Shown: in pieces, positions 11,694 to 24,700 of the stretch
Numbering within the stretch: position 1 is the stretch's first letter
Layout of the letters: every line of letters begins with the position of its first letter
Source: Mycocentrospora acerina
Taxonomy: Eukaryota; Ascomycota; Dothideomycetes; Pleosporales
Reading direction: 5' to 3'
Assembly (NCBI GenBank): GCA_022701365.1
Contig: JAKUHH010000143.1
Location: forward strand, 170,657-234,656
Length of the DNA: 64,000 nt
Position numbers and translations under genes: made by a program
Notes under the pieces: model-generated
The model's database searches: none
What the model saw: the letters and a program-made list of their open reading frames with translations, nothing else
Told to the model about the DNA's origin: nothing

Positions 11694-12888
11694 CTATCTT
11701 GTCCCTATCGCTCCGTGTGGTACACCTGTCCGCCTCCTTGCCATACTTTGTCCTATCGCATTGCGTACATCCTTCTCCTGATGCACCACATTTTGCACCA
11801 TGTATTTTTTCAACGCGTCTCTCAACTCGCTCTTCGCCTTTTCATTCTCACGGTATGGAATAGATTCAAGTTCAAGAAGTCTTGTCGATTCCTTGTTCGA
11901 CTCAGCAACAAATGCACTGAGGCGGTCAAGTTGTTTGTGGCGTACTTCATCTGTGTCCTCAGTTGATTGCTGAGGATTGTTGGGATTATCGCGGTAGAGT
12001 GGCATCAGAAGGGCGAGAAACTGAGCGAGAGACATAGATGCCTTCTTCGCGATGGCCGTTACCTGGAAAGGCAAGTATGCAGGGCGTAGTTGAAGAGCTG
12101 AAACAAGCGGGTTTAGATACTTGGTCAAAAAGGTCGGAAAATCGGGCCGCATCGCTGTTCTGATATCAAATGTCGCTACTGCCAAAAGTCCCAGGTATCG
12201 CCAGTAGCTCCCATCCTTGAGGAAACCAAGCGCATTCGCTCCGACGAGAAACACGAAAATTGCTCCATAATTTGTCGCTGTAGTCACGAGTGCATTGTCC
12301 ACGTACTCCTTCACAGTCAGACAAGTTTGACACCGCCCTAGGATCTCAGGCCCAAATCTGTCGTACGCAAATCTCTTCACTGGGTCGAGCACAACATCTC
12401 GTGCTTGCTTCAGATGCACATAGTAGTTGTTAGCCCAATCCCTGTCTACTCCCGGGCCTATCTTGTCAGGATGGAACCTTATCGTTAGTCGCCGAAACCG
12501 TGAGTTCACGCCGCTCTCTTCAACATCGATGGGCACGCCAAGAAGAGTATATATATTGCTTGATCGCTGGAGGTTGAAATCGACTTCGTAGATGGTGAAG
12601 AGGAAATAAGCGGCGTAAATGGCGATCAGTATTGCACGACGGTGACTGATGAATCGTTGCGAGCCTGGTTGTGGCTTTGGGGATCCGGCGCGTATGAAGA
12701 TGCTATAAAGGACCGTTTGAGCCCATCCTGCAGCCTGGGGAAATCAGTAAATTGTCGTATAGTAAAGCAAACGCGCTTCTTGTTATGTGGAATATATCGG
12801 GGCAGTACAGAAGACTTACAAAAGGGATTAAGAATTGCCAGACTAGGAAGGGGCCAATAGTGTCCCAAGAAATAGATGCCTGTGCCAT
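11694..12888 (-). CDS. Membrane-bound J-domain (DnaJ) co-chaperone
   Basis: Two exons, 12888-12820 and 12734-11694, joined in phase 0 (donor GTAAGT, acceptor CCCCAG), giving 369 residues. The first exon encodes MAQASISWDTIGPFLVWQFL, a hydrophobic N-terminal segment, and the join continues AAGWAQTVLYSIFIRAGSPK, a stretch I recognise from ascomycete membrane-associated DnaJ proteins. A second hydrophobic segment (IAIYAAYFLFTIYEVDF) leads into the J domain NIYTLLGVPIDVEESG with the catalytic loop RFHPDK (HPD about residues 111-113). Two further hydrophobic segments follow the J domain (IFVFLVGANALGFL and YLGLLAVATFD), then a charged C-terminal tail. The layout suggests an ER protein stimulating Hsp70, probably in folding or degradation; the exact partner is inference. 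The first ATG in the conserved frame was taken as start. Confidence 0.9.
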
Positions 12889-13554
12889 GTCGATATCCTA
12901 ACCAAATGCAATTGTTTAGGGTAGAGGGGAGAAGCGCATTGTTACGCGTAATTGTTACTTCTGAATGACAGGTGGCCCTCAACGACGTCAGGGTCCAAAT
13001 GCACGCGAAAGTTGCTTAGTCATCACCAACACTGACACAAACTCATCCGATTGCCGTACTTTCTTGGATTTACTAGCAGTCGCTACAAGATTCACATTAG
13101 AATCATATGTTCAATTAGATGATAGCTAAGCCAACAGCTATAATAATTTTCTATTCATATCCGGGACTGGTAATGATTAAAATATACCCTGCAGCCCGAA
13201 TCAGTTTGTTTCACAGGCAGGCAAATTTATTCATAGAGATCGCATGTATTGGGTATAGGCGTTCTAAATATGGAAAAAAGAACAAACATAAACTTGCTGT
13301 GGAAATGAACATTTAAAAGTGGTAACAACTCCGCCAAACAATCTTCTTTTTTCTTCAAAAGACATTCTTCAAAAGACATTCTCACAAAGGAGATAATGTC
13401 CACATCGCAATCTTGACGACTAAGTCGTCGGGTATCTATTCCACATCGCGTATTGCAACAATAATCATCGGCAAGCCGACGCTAGAGCGAACATAATACG
13501 CTCACTAGCATTTTACTGCGCCCAGCGCTCGTATCCCAAGGGTCCGTAAAGGGC
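12889..13554. other. Intergenic between the J-domain gene and the transporter
   Basis: No gene. It holds the J-domain promoter and the transporter 3' flank, plus the short tandem duplication listed next. Confidence 0.6.
13353..13380. repeat. 14-bp tandem duplication
   Basis: CTTCAAAAGACATT occurs twice in direct succession (13353-13366 and 13367-13380), in the 3' flank of the hexose transporter. A recent slippage event is the simplest reading. Confidence 0.8.
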
Positions 13555-15229
13555 TTAAGCTCGAGCATTGCCTTGAAGAATATCCTCCTGTTTTTTAGCC
13601 TCCTTTTCGGTGGAGGTTCTCGCCTCCTCATCACTTGACTCAAAGCCGTAGTCACGCGCATAGCGCTCAATCTCCGACTCATCCATTTGTGGAAGCTCCT
13701 TGGCCGCCCTCACGTAACTCATGTTCTCAAGGTTACCCTTGGCGAAGATCAAGTCGATCTCTTCCAAGGAGCGACCAGAAGTCTCAGGGTAGAAGAAGTA
13801 GATCACCGGGAAGAACAGGGCATTGAGGACAGCGAAGAGGAGATAAGTACCCCAACCAATGCTGGAGATCAAGACAGGCGTGATCATAACAATGAAGAAG
13901 TTCCACAGCCAGTTGTTGATGGTGGAAAATGCGTTGGCCTTTGCACGGGTCTTGAGAGGGTTGATCTCAGCAGGGTAGAGCCATGGCAGCGGCAACCAAG
14001 TAGCACCAAAGAAAGCGATGTAGGTGAACAGGCCAACAGCGGCACCCTTAGCCGCAGATGGAGTGCCAGGAATGAGGCAGGCGAAGACGAGAACCATAGA
14101 CAAGCACTGTCCAACAGTGCCGATCAAGAACAACTTGCGACGGCCGACACGCTCAACGCAGAACCAGGAGGTTGTAGCAAAGATAGAGTACACAATCATG
14201 TTGATACCGCCAAGGAGCAGGGCCAAATTGTGCGTAGTACCAAGAGCAGTCTGGAACAAGATGGGGAAGTAGTAGATAACGGCGTTGCATCCAGAAAGCT
14301 GCTGCATCATCTGAGACGAGGCTCCGAGAATCATGCGGCGGAAATGCTGAGTCTTTCCGTTGGTCAAGAGAGCTGAAGTAGGGGTCTTTCCGCCGCCTCC
14401 AGATTGACGGATCGCATCAGTGATGACGGATATTTGCGCCCTGACCTCAGGATCATCTCGTGTGAGACCGTTGAGACCAGCAATGACGGTAGCAGCCTCT
14501 TCCTCTCGGTGGTGAGTGAGGAGCCATCGAGGAGACTCGGGGAGCTTGACCATGAGAATGATGACAATTGTAGCAAATACCATCTGGAATGCGATGGGGA
14601 AGCGCCATGTAAAGTCGTCGGGCCCATATAGACACCCGTAATCGATCCAGTAGGCAATCAACGTGCCAATAGCGACGTTACCACCCTCAATGCAGATGAC
14701 CTTTCCGCGGTTCTTTGCCTTGCAGCATCTAATACAGTCAGATGTTGATATTCAGAATAGTGGGGTGTGTTTGGACTTACTCAGCCTGATAGGTTGGAAT
14801 GGTCGATGTATTGATACCGTTGCCGACACCAGTGATTGCGCGTCCAATGATGAATTGTGCGGTTGCGCCGCCTCCAACTGGAATAGCCGCGATCTGGATG
14901 ATGACACCGACGATCATGATGCTGGCACCGAGGAAGATGGAGTTACGGCGACCGAGCTTGTCACCAACCAGAAAGATGAATAGGGCACCGAGGAAGCAGC
15001 CGACAGCGTAAATGGCAACAACGAAGCCTTCGTACGTACTGTCACCTTTGACTTGGGGAAACGCTTTCGTGAAAGCAGGGGCGGAGATGATGCCAGACAT
15101 GACACCCTGATCATAACCGAATAGCAAAAAGTCGGTTGTAGCGACGATGGTGATGAGAACTTGCAACATCCTGCCGGACTTGCCCCAGTAGGTGGGAACA
15201 CCATGCTCGCTGTCTTTGTGTGATGGCAT
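13555..15229 (-). CDS. MFS sugar porter (hexose/monosaccharide transporter)
   Basis: Two exons, 15229-14781 and 14728-13555, with a phase-2 intron of 52 nt, giving 540 residues, the usual length of fungal hexose transporters. Sugar-porter signatures in order: GYDQGVMSG in the first transmembrane helix region; GDKLGRR (loop 2-3); PESPRWLL before the central loop; ERVGRRK (loop 8-9); and PETSGRSLEEID near the end. Exon joining restores TYQAECCKAKNRGKV. Twelve membrane helices are expected. It takes up glucose-type monosaccharides by proton symport or facilitation at the plasma membrane; the exact sugar cannot be read from sequence. The tail is hydrophilic and rich in Glu and Lys. The promoter has CreA-like boxes, so carbon repression is plausible. 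Confidence 0.93.
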
Positions 15230-15267
15230 GATGGCGGTGATCAGAAGAACAAAAGGTGGAGGATATG

Positions 15268-15509
15268 CTGGGGCTTCAATGGTGGAGAGATGGATCGTCT
15301 TTATATGATCGTCCTCTCAATGCCATGCACAGCTTTCGGCAACGGCGACGTGAGGACTACACACCATTGCTCCACAATTATGTACCGTAAACCCTATGGT
15401 CTGACACGTGGAGCAGACTAGATAACGAGTTTTACAGTATCCGGGGCTTGGCCGTAGTTGCGATGCGACATGATGGCACTGAATGGAGAGCCTCAGATAA
15501 TATGTGGGG
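15268..15509 (-). promoter_or_regulatory. Hexose-transporter promoter: TATA-like box and CreA-like sites
   Basis: Read on the minus strand there is CATATAAA at 15300-15307, about 70 bp before the ATG. On the plus strand three hexamers fit the SYGGRG consensus of the carbon repressor CreA/Mig1: CTGGGG 15268-15273, CCGGGG 15441-15446 and GTGGGG 15504-15509. Such a degenerate motif occurs often by chance, so regulation is inference. Confidence 0.35.
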
Positions 15510-15519
15510 ATAAGGCGAG

Positions 15520-18500
15520 CGCAACAGGGGTCCAGCGGTGGAGTAAGACTTCTTGGACCAATCTTGGAGAGGAGCGGAGGACGCTTGGGGTAGAACAAGC
15601 AGCGCTCGGCAACTGGCAGTTTTCGTCTTAGCCCGATACACCTCCACAGTACGTCATTGCCCGTACTTTTCAATGCTGCGCTACGTGATTGAACCATCGG
15701 TTTGTACGATGAAGGATCGATGCCGCAGTCACACCGACAGCTTGGATTCGGCGAATAAAGCCATCGACGTACCGCAATAGGACTTCCATCCCGTGTCATC
15801 TGCAAATTCGCCAAATGAGAAGACGTCAGAGTATGCAGGAACAAGGATATCATTCGTAAACGTCCATTCGGGTTACATACCTTGGTTGCTGCAAAACTCG
15901 CCTCAACATTCCCATATTGACGTCACACAGTCGGCTGGATGCAGGGTCACGATGCGGCTCTGCAGCCTCTTCATCTTGGCGCCGATCTTGCCCGTTTTGT
16001 CTTAGAGAGGGTGATTAAAGGCAGATGTTAGCTAAGAGGACGGTTCGTTGAACACGGCTTAAGCTTCCAGAAAAGTGACAGTGGCATCGGAGAAGAACGA
16101 CGTCATAGCGGAAGGCTTAGTCGATGATGCTAGGTTGGAGAAAATCGAAGAGTTTTCACGTGTTTGGCAGCCGAAGAAAGAAAGCGATCTGCTCTTGAGC
16201 CGCGGCAATAGCGGCACTTGATTGAGGGGAGATACTTCATCATCCTAGACAGCGTTCATAATGCTGATCCTCTGCAGGCAGGCTGTGGGTGGGAATCAAC
16301 ACCTGTAACGTCGGCCTTTCTTGTTTAGGAAACCCGGATGCACGACTTCGCGATCACTTATCTCATCCCATATCTACAAGATATCGTCCGTGGATGGTAA
16401 CGAATTAGGGTCGGATCGGCTTTCATGAGCAAAAAACAATTATGCAGGCTCGAGCAACCACAGCGGAGTGTGTGCAACATTGCGTTCCACCCTTGGCGTT
16501 GGCATCATTCACCGCATACTCTTATCGTTGCTCCGCCATGACGAAGTATCACGCAAGGTTATCTGGGATGCAGCAATACATAACCCAATTGATTGGTTCG
16601 GTGTGCGCTCTCTCATCTCAGGGTCTCGGTGGGGAGCATCTCCTCCCACGCTAATGTAGCCAAGCGGCGTTGTCTCCGACTGTTATTTCAACGTGCAATA
16701 CGTAGGTGCAGTCACTTGTGAGAACCCACTTCTTTTCAATCTGTGTGAGCATTTTCCCGCTCGGACATGGAGAGCCGAAGTCTACGAATACAAGTTGAAC
16801 ATGTTGATAAGTAGCGGGCTACTCTTTCTCAGCACCTTTTATCCTTCAGCTTACTTCCCCACAATCGTACTTTCGTGACGTTATCCTCTGAGCTTGAAAA
16901 TGTTAATGTAATTGTCCTTCGCTAAATTGTGTTTTTCAGGGACTGAAATTATTGGAGCTTGTGGAGAAAGCTGGGGTTAAGAACAGACCACATAGAGCTC
17001 TGAGATGCTCATCTCTAGAGTCGACGCGCACTTCATGATCACTGCTCGAATCAAAAGGAGTGCTCATTTTTCTTACCAGACTTCATCCCCAAGAAGAAAT
17101 TTCAGTTCATTCGGTATTTGAGGAAGTCCATGCTCTAAAAGAATGTGGATCTGCTACTTTGACAAGACCCCTGCTACAAGTCTCCGATAGAACCATGTTT
17201 ATGTAAGAATCGATTAGCTGTTGACCTTGTTTGGACTGTTAGAAGGCTCTTTGCCGGCATCTTTGTTTCATCGCTTGTCTCTTGTTGAATACCGACAACA
17301 GTGAGCGCAAGATTGTGGAGAACATACACGCAGGTCTGACTAAAGTAAAGGCAGGGGTCGCACATGAATCCACTTTTTCTAATTCAATTTTCTCTAGTGC
17401 GATTCTTTAGTTGAGATTAAGGAGTCTACCTATCCTCCTTCTTGGTCTTCTGAGATGTGGGCTTACCGCTCTTTCTCTCTGTTCTCCAAATGAATGTCCT
17501 AATGGCATTGCGAGTCATGTCATCCAGTGAATGTTAGCTATATAAATTGGCACAGCAGTAGGCGCACGAGGAAATTACAAACACCAAGTTCAAGTTCTCT
17601 ACAGAGGGTGATTCAAGAGTTACGAGGTCTTCCACATTTTCAGACTGTTTAAGAGACAGAAAAGTGTCTTCCAGATAGTGTCTCCATCTCCAAGTGCGAA
17701 ACTGTTTTGGTTTTGTCTTTTATTTCGAAGTGTCGCTGTTTGTGATCCTATAGAGTTCCGGCTCTGACGGCAAGAAAAACGGAGCACCTGCTGTGACTAA
17801 CGCAAGTCACGACGTGATTGCTGTATGATAATATATTTCTCTATGTTAGCATCTTCTTTGTAAAGTCGAGTAGAAAATTGTGGAACGTTGTGAGACCAGT
17901 TCTGGAAAGACTGCGAAACATGAAAAAAACTGGACTAGATTCGAAAAAGCATTTACACTCGATTAACATAGGCGCAATTCAATAAAGCACGAGCCATTAG
18001 TTTTCCGATTTCTATTATGTTGTTTTGGAATTAGAAGAGTAAAAATGAAATTTTCAGGATTAGAGTAAGAGAAGGTCGTGTCGAAGGTTCTGTGGTTTAC
18101 AACAACTTGTGGATTTCACAACATATATAATAAATTCCGCCACTTTTCGCTATCCACTGATTTAATAAGATCTTCTTCGCCAGACTGATCGACATGACTG
18201 GAATGATTGCCTCTATAAATTACTTCGTCATACGTTCAACAGACCGTAGAAATTGTGCTCTAAGTACATGCTCAGACGGACAGGCCTTTCGCTTGAGAAT
18301 TTTAGCAACTTCTGGGAGATCATAAGAAATTTCTCCTAACTAATAGCTATAAAGTTGGCAAGATCTTCTTTTTCTCTTGCATCGACAACCATCTGCGTGA
18401 GCTGCATTGATAAACGGACTTCTAGGATATTGCCCGAAATTTGGTTATTCCCATAGAGGTTTCCGATTGAAGAGATAGTTGAAAGATGCTCTTGTCACAG

Positions 18501-19769
18501 CCGAAAAACCAACAGATCTCTAGCTGTTAAACTAGTAGATTGATATACTCTACGCAACAGCTCTCTTGTCGTCTGGCGATTATTTCTGGTTTGATTGTAA
18601 CCGGGGCCAGCTGAACAGTTCCTTCATAGTAGAAACGATACGATTCCATTTGAAGTTGGGACTTACGTCCGACTGCCGAAACGAGGAAGAAGATGTGTAC
18701 GGAAGAGGTATAAAATACATTGAAATCGTTGGGAAATATTATAGTAGGTCGGATAGTGGCGTCAGTTTCTATATAGATATATGTTGAAACAAATACTGCG
18801 ACAGCACAGAGATAGCTTGCCACAACTAGTAGAGTTCAACAAAATCATTCGACGGTTCAGTAAAATGCTCGCTCTCACTGCTAAATCCTATCGATCTGAA
18901 GACTGAGGAAACCTGTGCGAGGTGGAGCAATTTGATCGCCGTCTGCTTTATTGCTGTTTCACAACCGGTTGAGCACCTTGATTTAGTTCTTCTCTATATT
19001 CTGACTTCTAAATTGGAAATACTAACAGAAATCGACGTGATTTAACAAGAACTTATGTTGCGAAATAACTTTACGCCTGCGACACAAATCCATCAGATTC
19101 GCCAATGTTAATGTAAAAAGCGTGAAAACTCAAAAAAAAATCTATGCAAGAACGTATTGTCTAATAAGATGGAAATCTAAACAGCGAAGCTTGTATCCGA
19201 TTTATATGGTTGGCGGAACTGTAAGCTTCTCTGACCACTGATAGACTAGGATGACAAAAATGTCCTTTTTAGGATCTTAAATGCCTTTCAACACATTTAT
19301 GCATATTTTATCATACTCAAGCCTTTAAAAATGGCTGGGATGGCTCTGAATAACGACCTGGTGGAAATAGGATTGAGGATAGAATCAATGTGCGGTAGCA
19401 GCGTAGGCCAGTGTCCCGCACAACTTGAGACAGTCGCCGATAGTACTGACAAAAGAACAACGGGACCAGGAGAGTATCCACGTCTAATGTCATCCCAGGA
19501 TGATAATTGTACGCAGACTTTCCACAAGTCAGCTTAATAGATCCAGCGAGAGAGAGAGGGTGATAAAGTCAAGCCTCCACACTCAAAGCGATGCGGAAAG
19601 CGCACAGGCCGACTTGCGCTCCAAGCTCCAGTTTTTTCCAACTTCCGACGCGACATCATCGCCAGTACCGGCATTACCACATCACAAGTTGCACATCTCG
19701 CATCAATTCTGCGCCGACCAGACAAACTCAATTTCTCCTTGAAGAAAATACACGTATCGCCCACCCAAA
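15520..19769. other. 4.2-kb gene-free interval
   Basis: Between the transporter promoter and Tim10 I find only short or compositionally odd frames (including a 178-codon minus-strand frame over the transporter promoter). The part 17.0-19.2 kb is somewhat AT-rich and could hold old gene relics, but none can be joined into a recognisable protein. The last 200 bp act as the Tim10 promoter and leader. Confidence 0.5.
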
Positions 19770-20153
19770 ATGTCTTTCCTCTTCGGCGGCCAGCCCAAGC
19801 TCTCCTCGGAGCAAAAGATTGCCCAAGCAGAGGCGGAAATCGACATGGTGTCCGACATGTACAGCCGGTTAGTCGTTCCTGGCTTCTCTTTCGAATTTTC
19901 ATACTCCAAAAATTCTCCAGCTTTTCCACACAGTCCTGTGCTAATCCCCAGCCACAGTCTAGTAAAATCCTGCACATCGAAATGCATCGACCCATCATAC
20001 CGCGAAGCCGACCTGAACAAGGGCGAGTCCGTCTGCCTCGATCGCTGCGTTGCGAAGTTCTTTGAGGTCAATGTGAAGGTCAGCGAGAAGATGCAGGGTG
20101 AGGCGCAGGGACGTGGAGGCGGTGGTGGTGGCATGTTTGGAGGTGGCATGTAA
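19770..20153 (+). CDS. TIM10: Mitochondrial intermembrane-space chaperone Tim10
   Basis: Two exons, 19770-19867 and 19958-20153, with a phase-2 intron (donor GTTAGT, acceptor CACAG), giving 97 residues. The twin CX3C motifs that define small Tim proteins are CTSKC (38-42) and CLDRC (59-63), which form two disulfides after Mia40-dependent import. The N-terminal helix (EQKIAQAEAEIDMVSDMYSR) and the central segment fit Tim10 rather than Tim9 or Tim8. Tim10 pairs with Tim9 in a hexamer that guides hydrophobic carrier and outer-membrane precursors across the intermembrane space. The C-terminus is unusually glycine-rich (GRGGGGGGMFGGGM). Standalone gene. Confidence 0.95.
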   Translation: MSFLFGGQPKLSSEQKIAQAEAEIDMVSDMYSRLVVPGFSFEFSYSKNSPAFPHSPVLIPSHSLVKSCTSKCIDPSYREADLNKGESVCLDRCVAKFFEVNVKVSEKMQGEAQGRGGGGGGMFGGGM

Positions 20154-20803
20154 AGTTGCAGGACGGGATTCACAACTTGAATACAAGTGTGAAGAAAGAG
20201 AAGACTAGATGCATTATGCATATTATGACTGTAGTGCGGGATTTGAATGCTGAGGGTGTGGAATCATGGCATTCTGAGATCGTTTCGGCGTATCATGATA
20301 TAAATGGGGGACATGAAGGACTTGTACAATATGTGTTTCGTCTTGGATTGCACGGGCAAAACCACACGACGGTACGAATCAACATCTCTATTCAAACTTT
20401 TTTTTGGGTACCATTTGTTGAGCGATTGCGATAGGGTGTACCTCATCGTCCCACAGCAAGAGGCATTGCCAGCACGCGCTCTCTCTCATAGACTTTTCGA
20501 TTCTTGATGCAAGTGAATACGTACAAGAACAGGTTTTAGCTGATAGGCTGGTACCACGAGCTAGAGCAGCTCAAAGGAAATGCAGAATCTCTAAACAGAT
20601 CAACCGTACAAATGTATTCTCGCCCTCTGCTTTTTGATATTGTCACAAAACAGGAAATGGTAGAGCGACTTGATTGATGATGCATTAGCATATCAAGAAA
20701 TCCAGATCCAGGAGAGATCTGGTCTCGCAGGCAAACATCAGGTGATACCCACTGCGGCATTGTATCCCTTGAAATTGATCTTCGACCATAACTCCAAAAT
20801 ATC
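20154..20803. other. Convergent intergenic region
   Basis: Shared 3' flank of Tim10 (+) and the 988-residue gene (-). Frames here are shadows; no gene or repeat seen. Confidence 0.6.
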
Positions 20804-23800
20804 TCACTTGTTATGAGAAACGTGCTTAGTGGTGTCCTTCTCAGTGACCCAGCTAACGCTTTGTACAAGCTCCTTGATCGCCACCAGCGTCTCCTCATCA
20901 AAGTCAGACTCGCACAGTTTCTGCAATCTGTTCAACTCAACAGCTACGCGCTCAGCACCTAACTCCGCATCGCGCGCGTGCTTCTTTGCCATTTCGACGC
21001 TCATTATCACTTCCCTGGAACACTCAATCGCATGAAGTACAGCCTATGTTGATGGAATTGTTAGAACAAGCGTGTAATGCACCAAAGAGTGTTGTGTAAT
21101 GGGGCACATACTTCTGCTATCTCGAGGCCGCGCAAACGATCTGGAGAGTCCGAGGGCATTGAAGTCACGCGAGAAACGATTTGGTTGATCACTGATGTGG
21201 TATCATAGTGAGCAACTGGTAATAACTCCACCAATGATTTAGTCGAAGTACTTTGCAACGGATAGCTAAATGATTGTCTGCCAGTGTCTTCTGCGTTAAT
21301 CTTGCTCCGAAATCTTTTGCGGGCTGGCTCATGAACGGGATGCACTTTTGAGTATAGTGTCTTGGATATGTTGACTGTGGAGTGATTTATAGATTTCTTA
21401 AAGCGATGTGTCAGTGTATTTCTTGCCCTCAAGGACTCGTTCGTCTCAGTCGGCGTCGGAGGATGGCTAGTGTAACCGGCCTCACGGTTGTGGAAAATAT
21501 ATCGGAAGCTACGTCTAGCTTTTATTTTCTGCGTAATTGAACTTTTTGCCTCTGTAATACTATTGGAAGATACTGTCGTTAAAGGTGCATTTCTGGTGAA
21601 AGGCGAAGCGACTACAATTGAATGTGAACCCTGTTTCAACCTCTTTGAGGGTACTTGACGCTCTAAAATAGAGTTGTCACGATAAATAGAAGTGCCTGGT
21701 GTGGCAGCCAGCTCAAATGGACCGACAGAACATGTGTCTGCAAATAAATATCCGGCATCCAGCGCCGCCCGAGACTTTGAACGAGACGCAATAGAAGTAA
21801 AAGTTGATTCACGACTTCCTAAGCAATCTGAGGCAAGAAAATCACTGTGGTTGCTTCGATCGATGCTTGTGATTTCTATTTTGGATTTGTTTTTACACAA
21901 TAGTGGTGTATTTTGCCAGTGTGACGAAGCAGGAAGAGAACATGATTGTGGCTCTATGCTCATGTTCTGGTTGAAGCTCAATGGGTTAGATGAATAAGAA
22001 TTGATATTGCTCTCTCTTTCCTGGGCCAATTTGGTTTCTTCACATCGAGGTTTAAGTGAATAATTCACTTTGCTCCCGTTTTGGTCGCATCGGCTTTCAG
22101 GTTCGTGATAAAGAAGATCTTCTGCTCGCGAAAGTGCCGAGTCTAGCAAAGCTGTTTTTGCTGTAAATTCTGACGAAGCCCGTTTCTCGACTGAAGGAGA
22201 TGCTGGCTGTTTACTTGCAGTTTTTGGTTGGAGCAATATTACTGTACTTGAAGAGAAGTGTCTATCAATGGAAGTTTCTACGCTGGTTTTTCTGGGTGGT
22301 AGCATGGACCTGATAGGGTTGATTTTGGTAAATGAACTAGTAATCTTCCCTACCTTGCTTGAGCTTGGAGTTGATATTCGCGACAACTTATTTTGGGAAA
22401 ATTTGGCCAGGGCCTGCTCTGAAACACGCTCAGTCAATTCATTGAATGGGTGTGATGAACGAATTCGATCTGGAGTCTGCTCGGGTAATGCAGGTATCTT
22501 AGGGATGGAGTTGCCAAGTCCGAGCAGTACAATGTCTGCGTCTTCTTCGATTGTCAATACAGGGCCCTTTTTTCTGATAGAGGCTCCACTGGAGGAAGTC
22601 GAATACCATGAGAGTCGTTTAGTTCGACGGCTGTTTGCAAAATCATGGCGCAGTTCGTCACCTATCGAAGATCTAGTAGCCATATTTCCCATTGAATTAC
22701 TGTCAATCGAGCCATAACGCGACCGTACCGCGTCAAGATTTTGAATTGGTTCGAACACGTTGCATGGGTCTTGATAGTCCTGTGGTTGGGCTCCTACCGC
22801 GGTTATGGCTACAGCGTGCTGCAATTGAATAAATGGTGATTCAAATCGAACGCTTTCGTCATCGTGCGCCCTGGGTACCGGCCATTTTGCAAAGCCAGAT
22901 GATTTGGCGTGACGTAATTTAATAGTTGCTTTAGGAATATCGCTTCGGAGAAGAGGCAACGAACTGCGCTTTGAGCTAGTGCGAGGTGGTATCAAAACTA
23001 GATTATTCTTTTTATGAGCAAGTGGGCTTTGCATAGCCACTTCAGTCCCAGTCGAAATGGCATGAAACGTGTTCATGTGAGACTGCCTAGAGTCTGGTCC
23101 GTATGATGTACTTTGTAAAGCATCGTTACCTCCAATATTTACATGTCGTGTTGGAAGAGAACTATTTTCACTCTCCACGCATGAGCTTGATGTGACAAGA
23201 GGAGACCCTGGTGTCTTAGTCTCGATACCTGACTCATTCCGTTTCAGTAGATTTGAACCCTTGCGCAATCTGTGCTGCTGCTGCACAGCCAGTTGCTTGG
23301 GAGCAGAGACATTGTCGGGTCGCAAGATCGACCACTCTTCATCCGTTGGATTTCCGGCTTCTGCATCTATCAGTGTACGCTGCGCCTTGGGCGGGCTGTT
23401 TGGATTGACAACTTGTGCGACTGGCGGGCTAGGCAGAGGCTTGTCGCGAATAGAAATAGGGCTTAACTTTCCCACGACCTGAAAATTTAGCAGTGTGGTT
23501 TAGTTTCTTGGTATTGGGTACATACACTGTGGGAAGATGAGACTGTTGTTGGAATGTGCTGTCCGTTGTATGACTTATTGATAACAAGTTGCGGATTGGC
23601 AGCGCTAATACTATGCACGTTGACTTTGGAAGCATGTGCTTGTTTCGGCGTCTGGTACATGCGAGGGATCTTAGAGGTGATAACAGGAGACATATCTGCG
23701 GTCCGCAAAGATGCAGACGTGGTGTTGTATCGAGGTGATCCAGTTGCGCTGACAGAGAAAGGACTGCGACGCGCTTTTATATCTAGAGCATTTTTCATCC

Positions 23801-23885
23801 GAGGGTTAGGGATTCTGGACGTCCTGAAAGGCTTGACGCTAGGCTGTTGCAGTTTGACATTGACGTCGACAAGCGGAGAGGACAT
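20804..23885 (-). CDS. 988-residue serine-rich disordered protein with conserved helical C-terminus
   Basis: Three exons, 23885-23526, 23478-21112 and 21043-20804, both introns phase 0 with canonical GTATGT donors. Most of the protein is rich in Ser, Thr, Pro, Lys and Arg and looks disordered; it contains short basic and proline patches such as RDKPLPSPP. The last exon encodes a different kind of sequence, a charged helix: AVLHAIECSREVIMSVEMAK then KHARDAELGAERVAVELNRL, which I recall as the conserved end of uncharacterised Pezizomycotina proteins. Such a layout suits a scaffold or cytoskeletal/cortical protein, but I have no evidence for a function. It is transcribed divergently from GWT1 with 815 bp between the start codons. 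Start is the first ATG of an open 120-codon exon. Confidence 0.85.
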
Positions 23886-24700
23886 GACCAGGATCTATTG
23901 CACGGCGAGTCAACTACGTTAGTGAAGAAGTCTGGGTAAAACTGTCCTCTATGCTTTGCGTAGTTTGTTGTTTTAGGCCCTGTGAGGCGGTCTCTGTGGG
24001 AAACTCGCTCACGCGTAGAACTAGATAGTGACAGTGAAGGCGGCACAAACAGCGCACGTTAATGAGCTTGGCAACATCACCTTCCAAAACGTAAATGAAT
24101 GTGAGTTGAGCGTGTTGTATGGTGTTGCTACTAGTCATGCACATAATTTAAGACTCCAGAAACTTCGCATATGTCGCTGAAAATAAAATAAAGAAGGGTA
24201 AGGTCGATAAAAGCTATTTTCGGGATCGTAGTTACAGCAAACTCCTTCCTGCTGCTCTTGTAAATGCGAACCAGATGTTAAAAAAGGGATAAATATAAAA
24301 CCACAATCAGGAATTAAAATTAAAATGTCTCTTCTACACCCTTCGAGTCAATTAGAAACTCATCGATGACTACCCAAGTCTCACAGTAGCTTAGATATTC
24401 GTGGGGCGTTGGTTTGCAGCCAACCACTTTTGATCGATGGGGTTGACGCCGTCTTGATTTCTCAAAACTAATTCATATCAAGAAGTAAGTTTCTAGCAGA
24501 ATAAACAGTGGAACAGACATATTCCGTTTGCCGGTTTGTTTTGATCTTTTTTGGTGAGGTCTTCGATGCGCGCATGGGGCCGTGGAGTGACGTTGCAACG
24601 CTTGGCGCTCAACGCGACTCCCGAAAATGACACCTGGACGCGTCTCCATGTCTTATACCGAAATCCGCGTCGCCCAACTCCTCGTCATTCATTCTGGACA
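23886..24700. other. Divergent promoter region
   Basis: Shared upstream region of the 988-residue gene (-) and GWT1 (+). No additional gene seen; frames in it are short. Confidence 0.6.

Noticed and set aside
13687..14376. Plus-strand 229-codon frame inside the hexose transporter
   Set aside because: Antisense shadow of strongly codon-biased transporter sequence.
15317..15853. Minus-strand 178-codon frame upstream of the hexose transporter
   Set aside because: No family, Cys/Pro/Arg-rich shadow-like composition, and it overlaps the transporter promoter including the TATA-like box.
18527..18823. Minus-strand 98-codon frame, considered as a HET-domain relic
   Set aside because: Neighbouring frames gave only vague resemblance; no diagnostic motif could be read.
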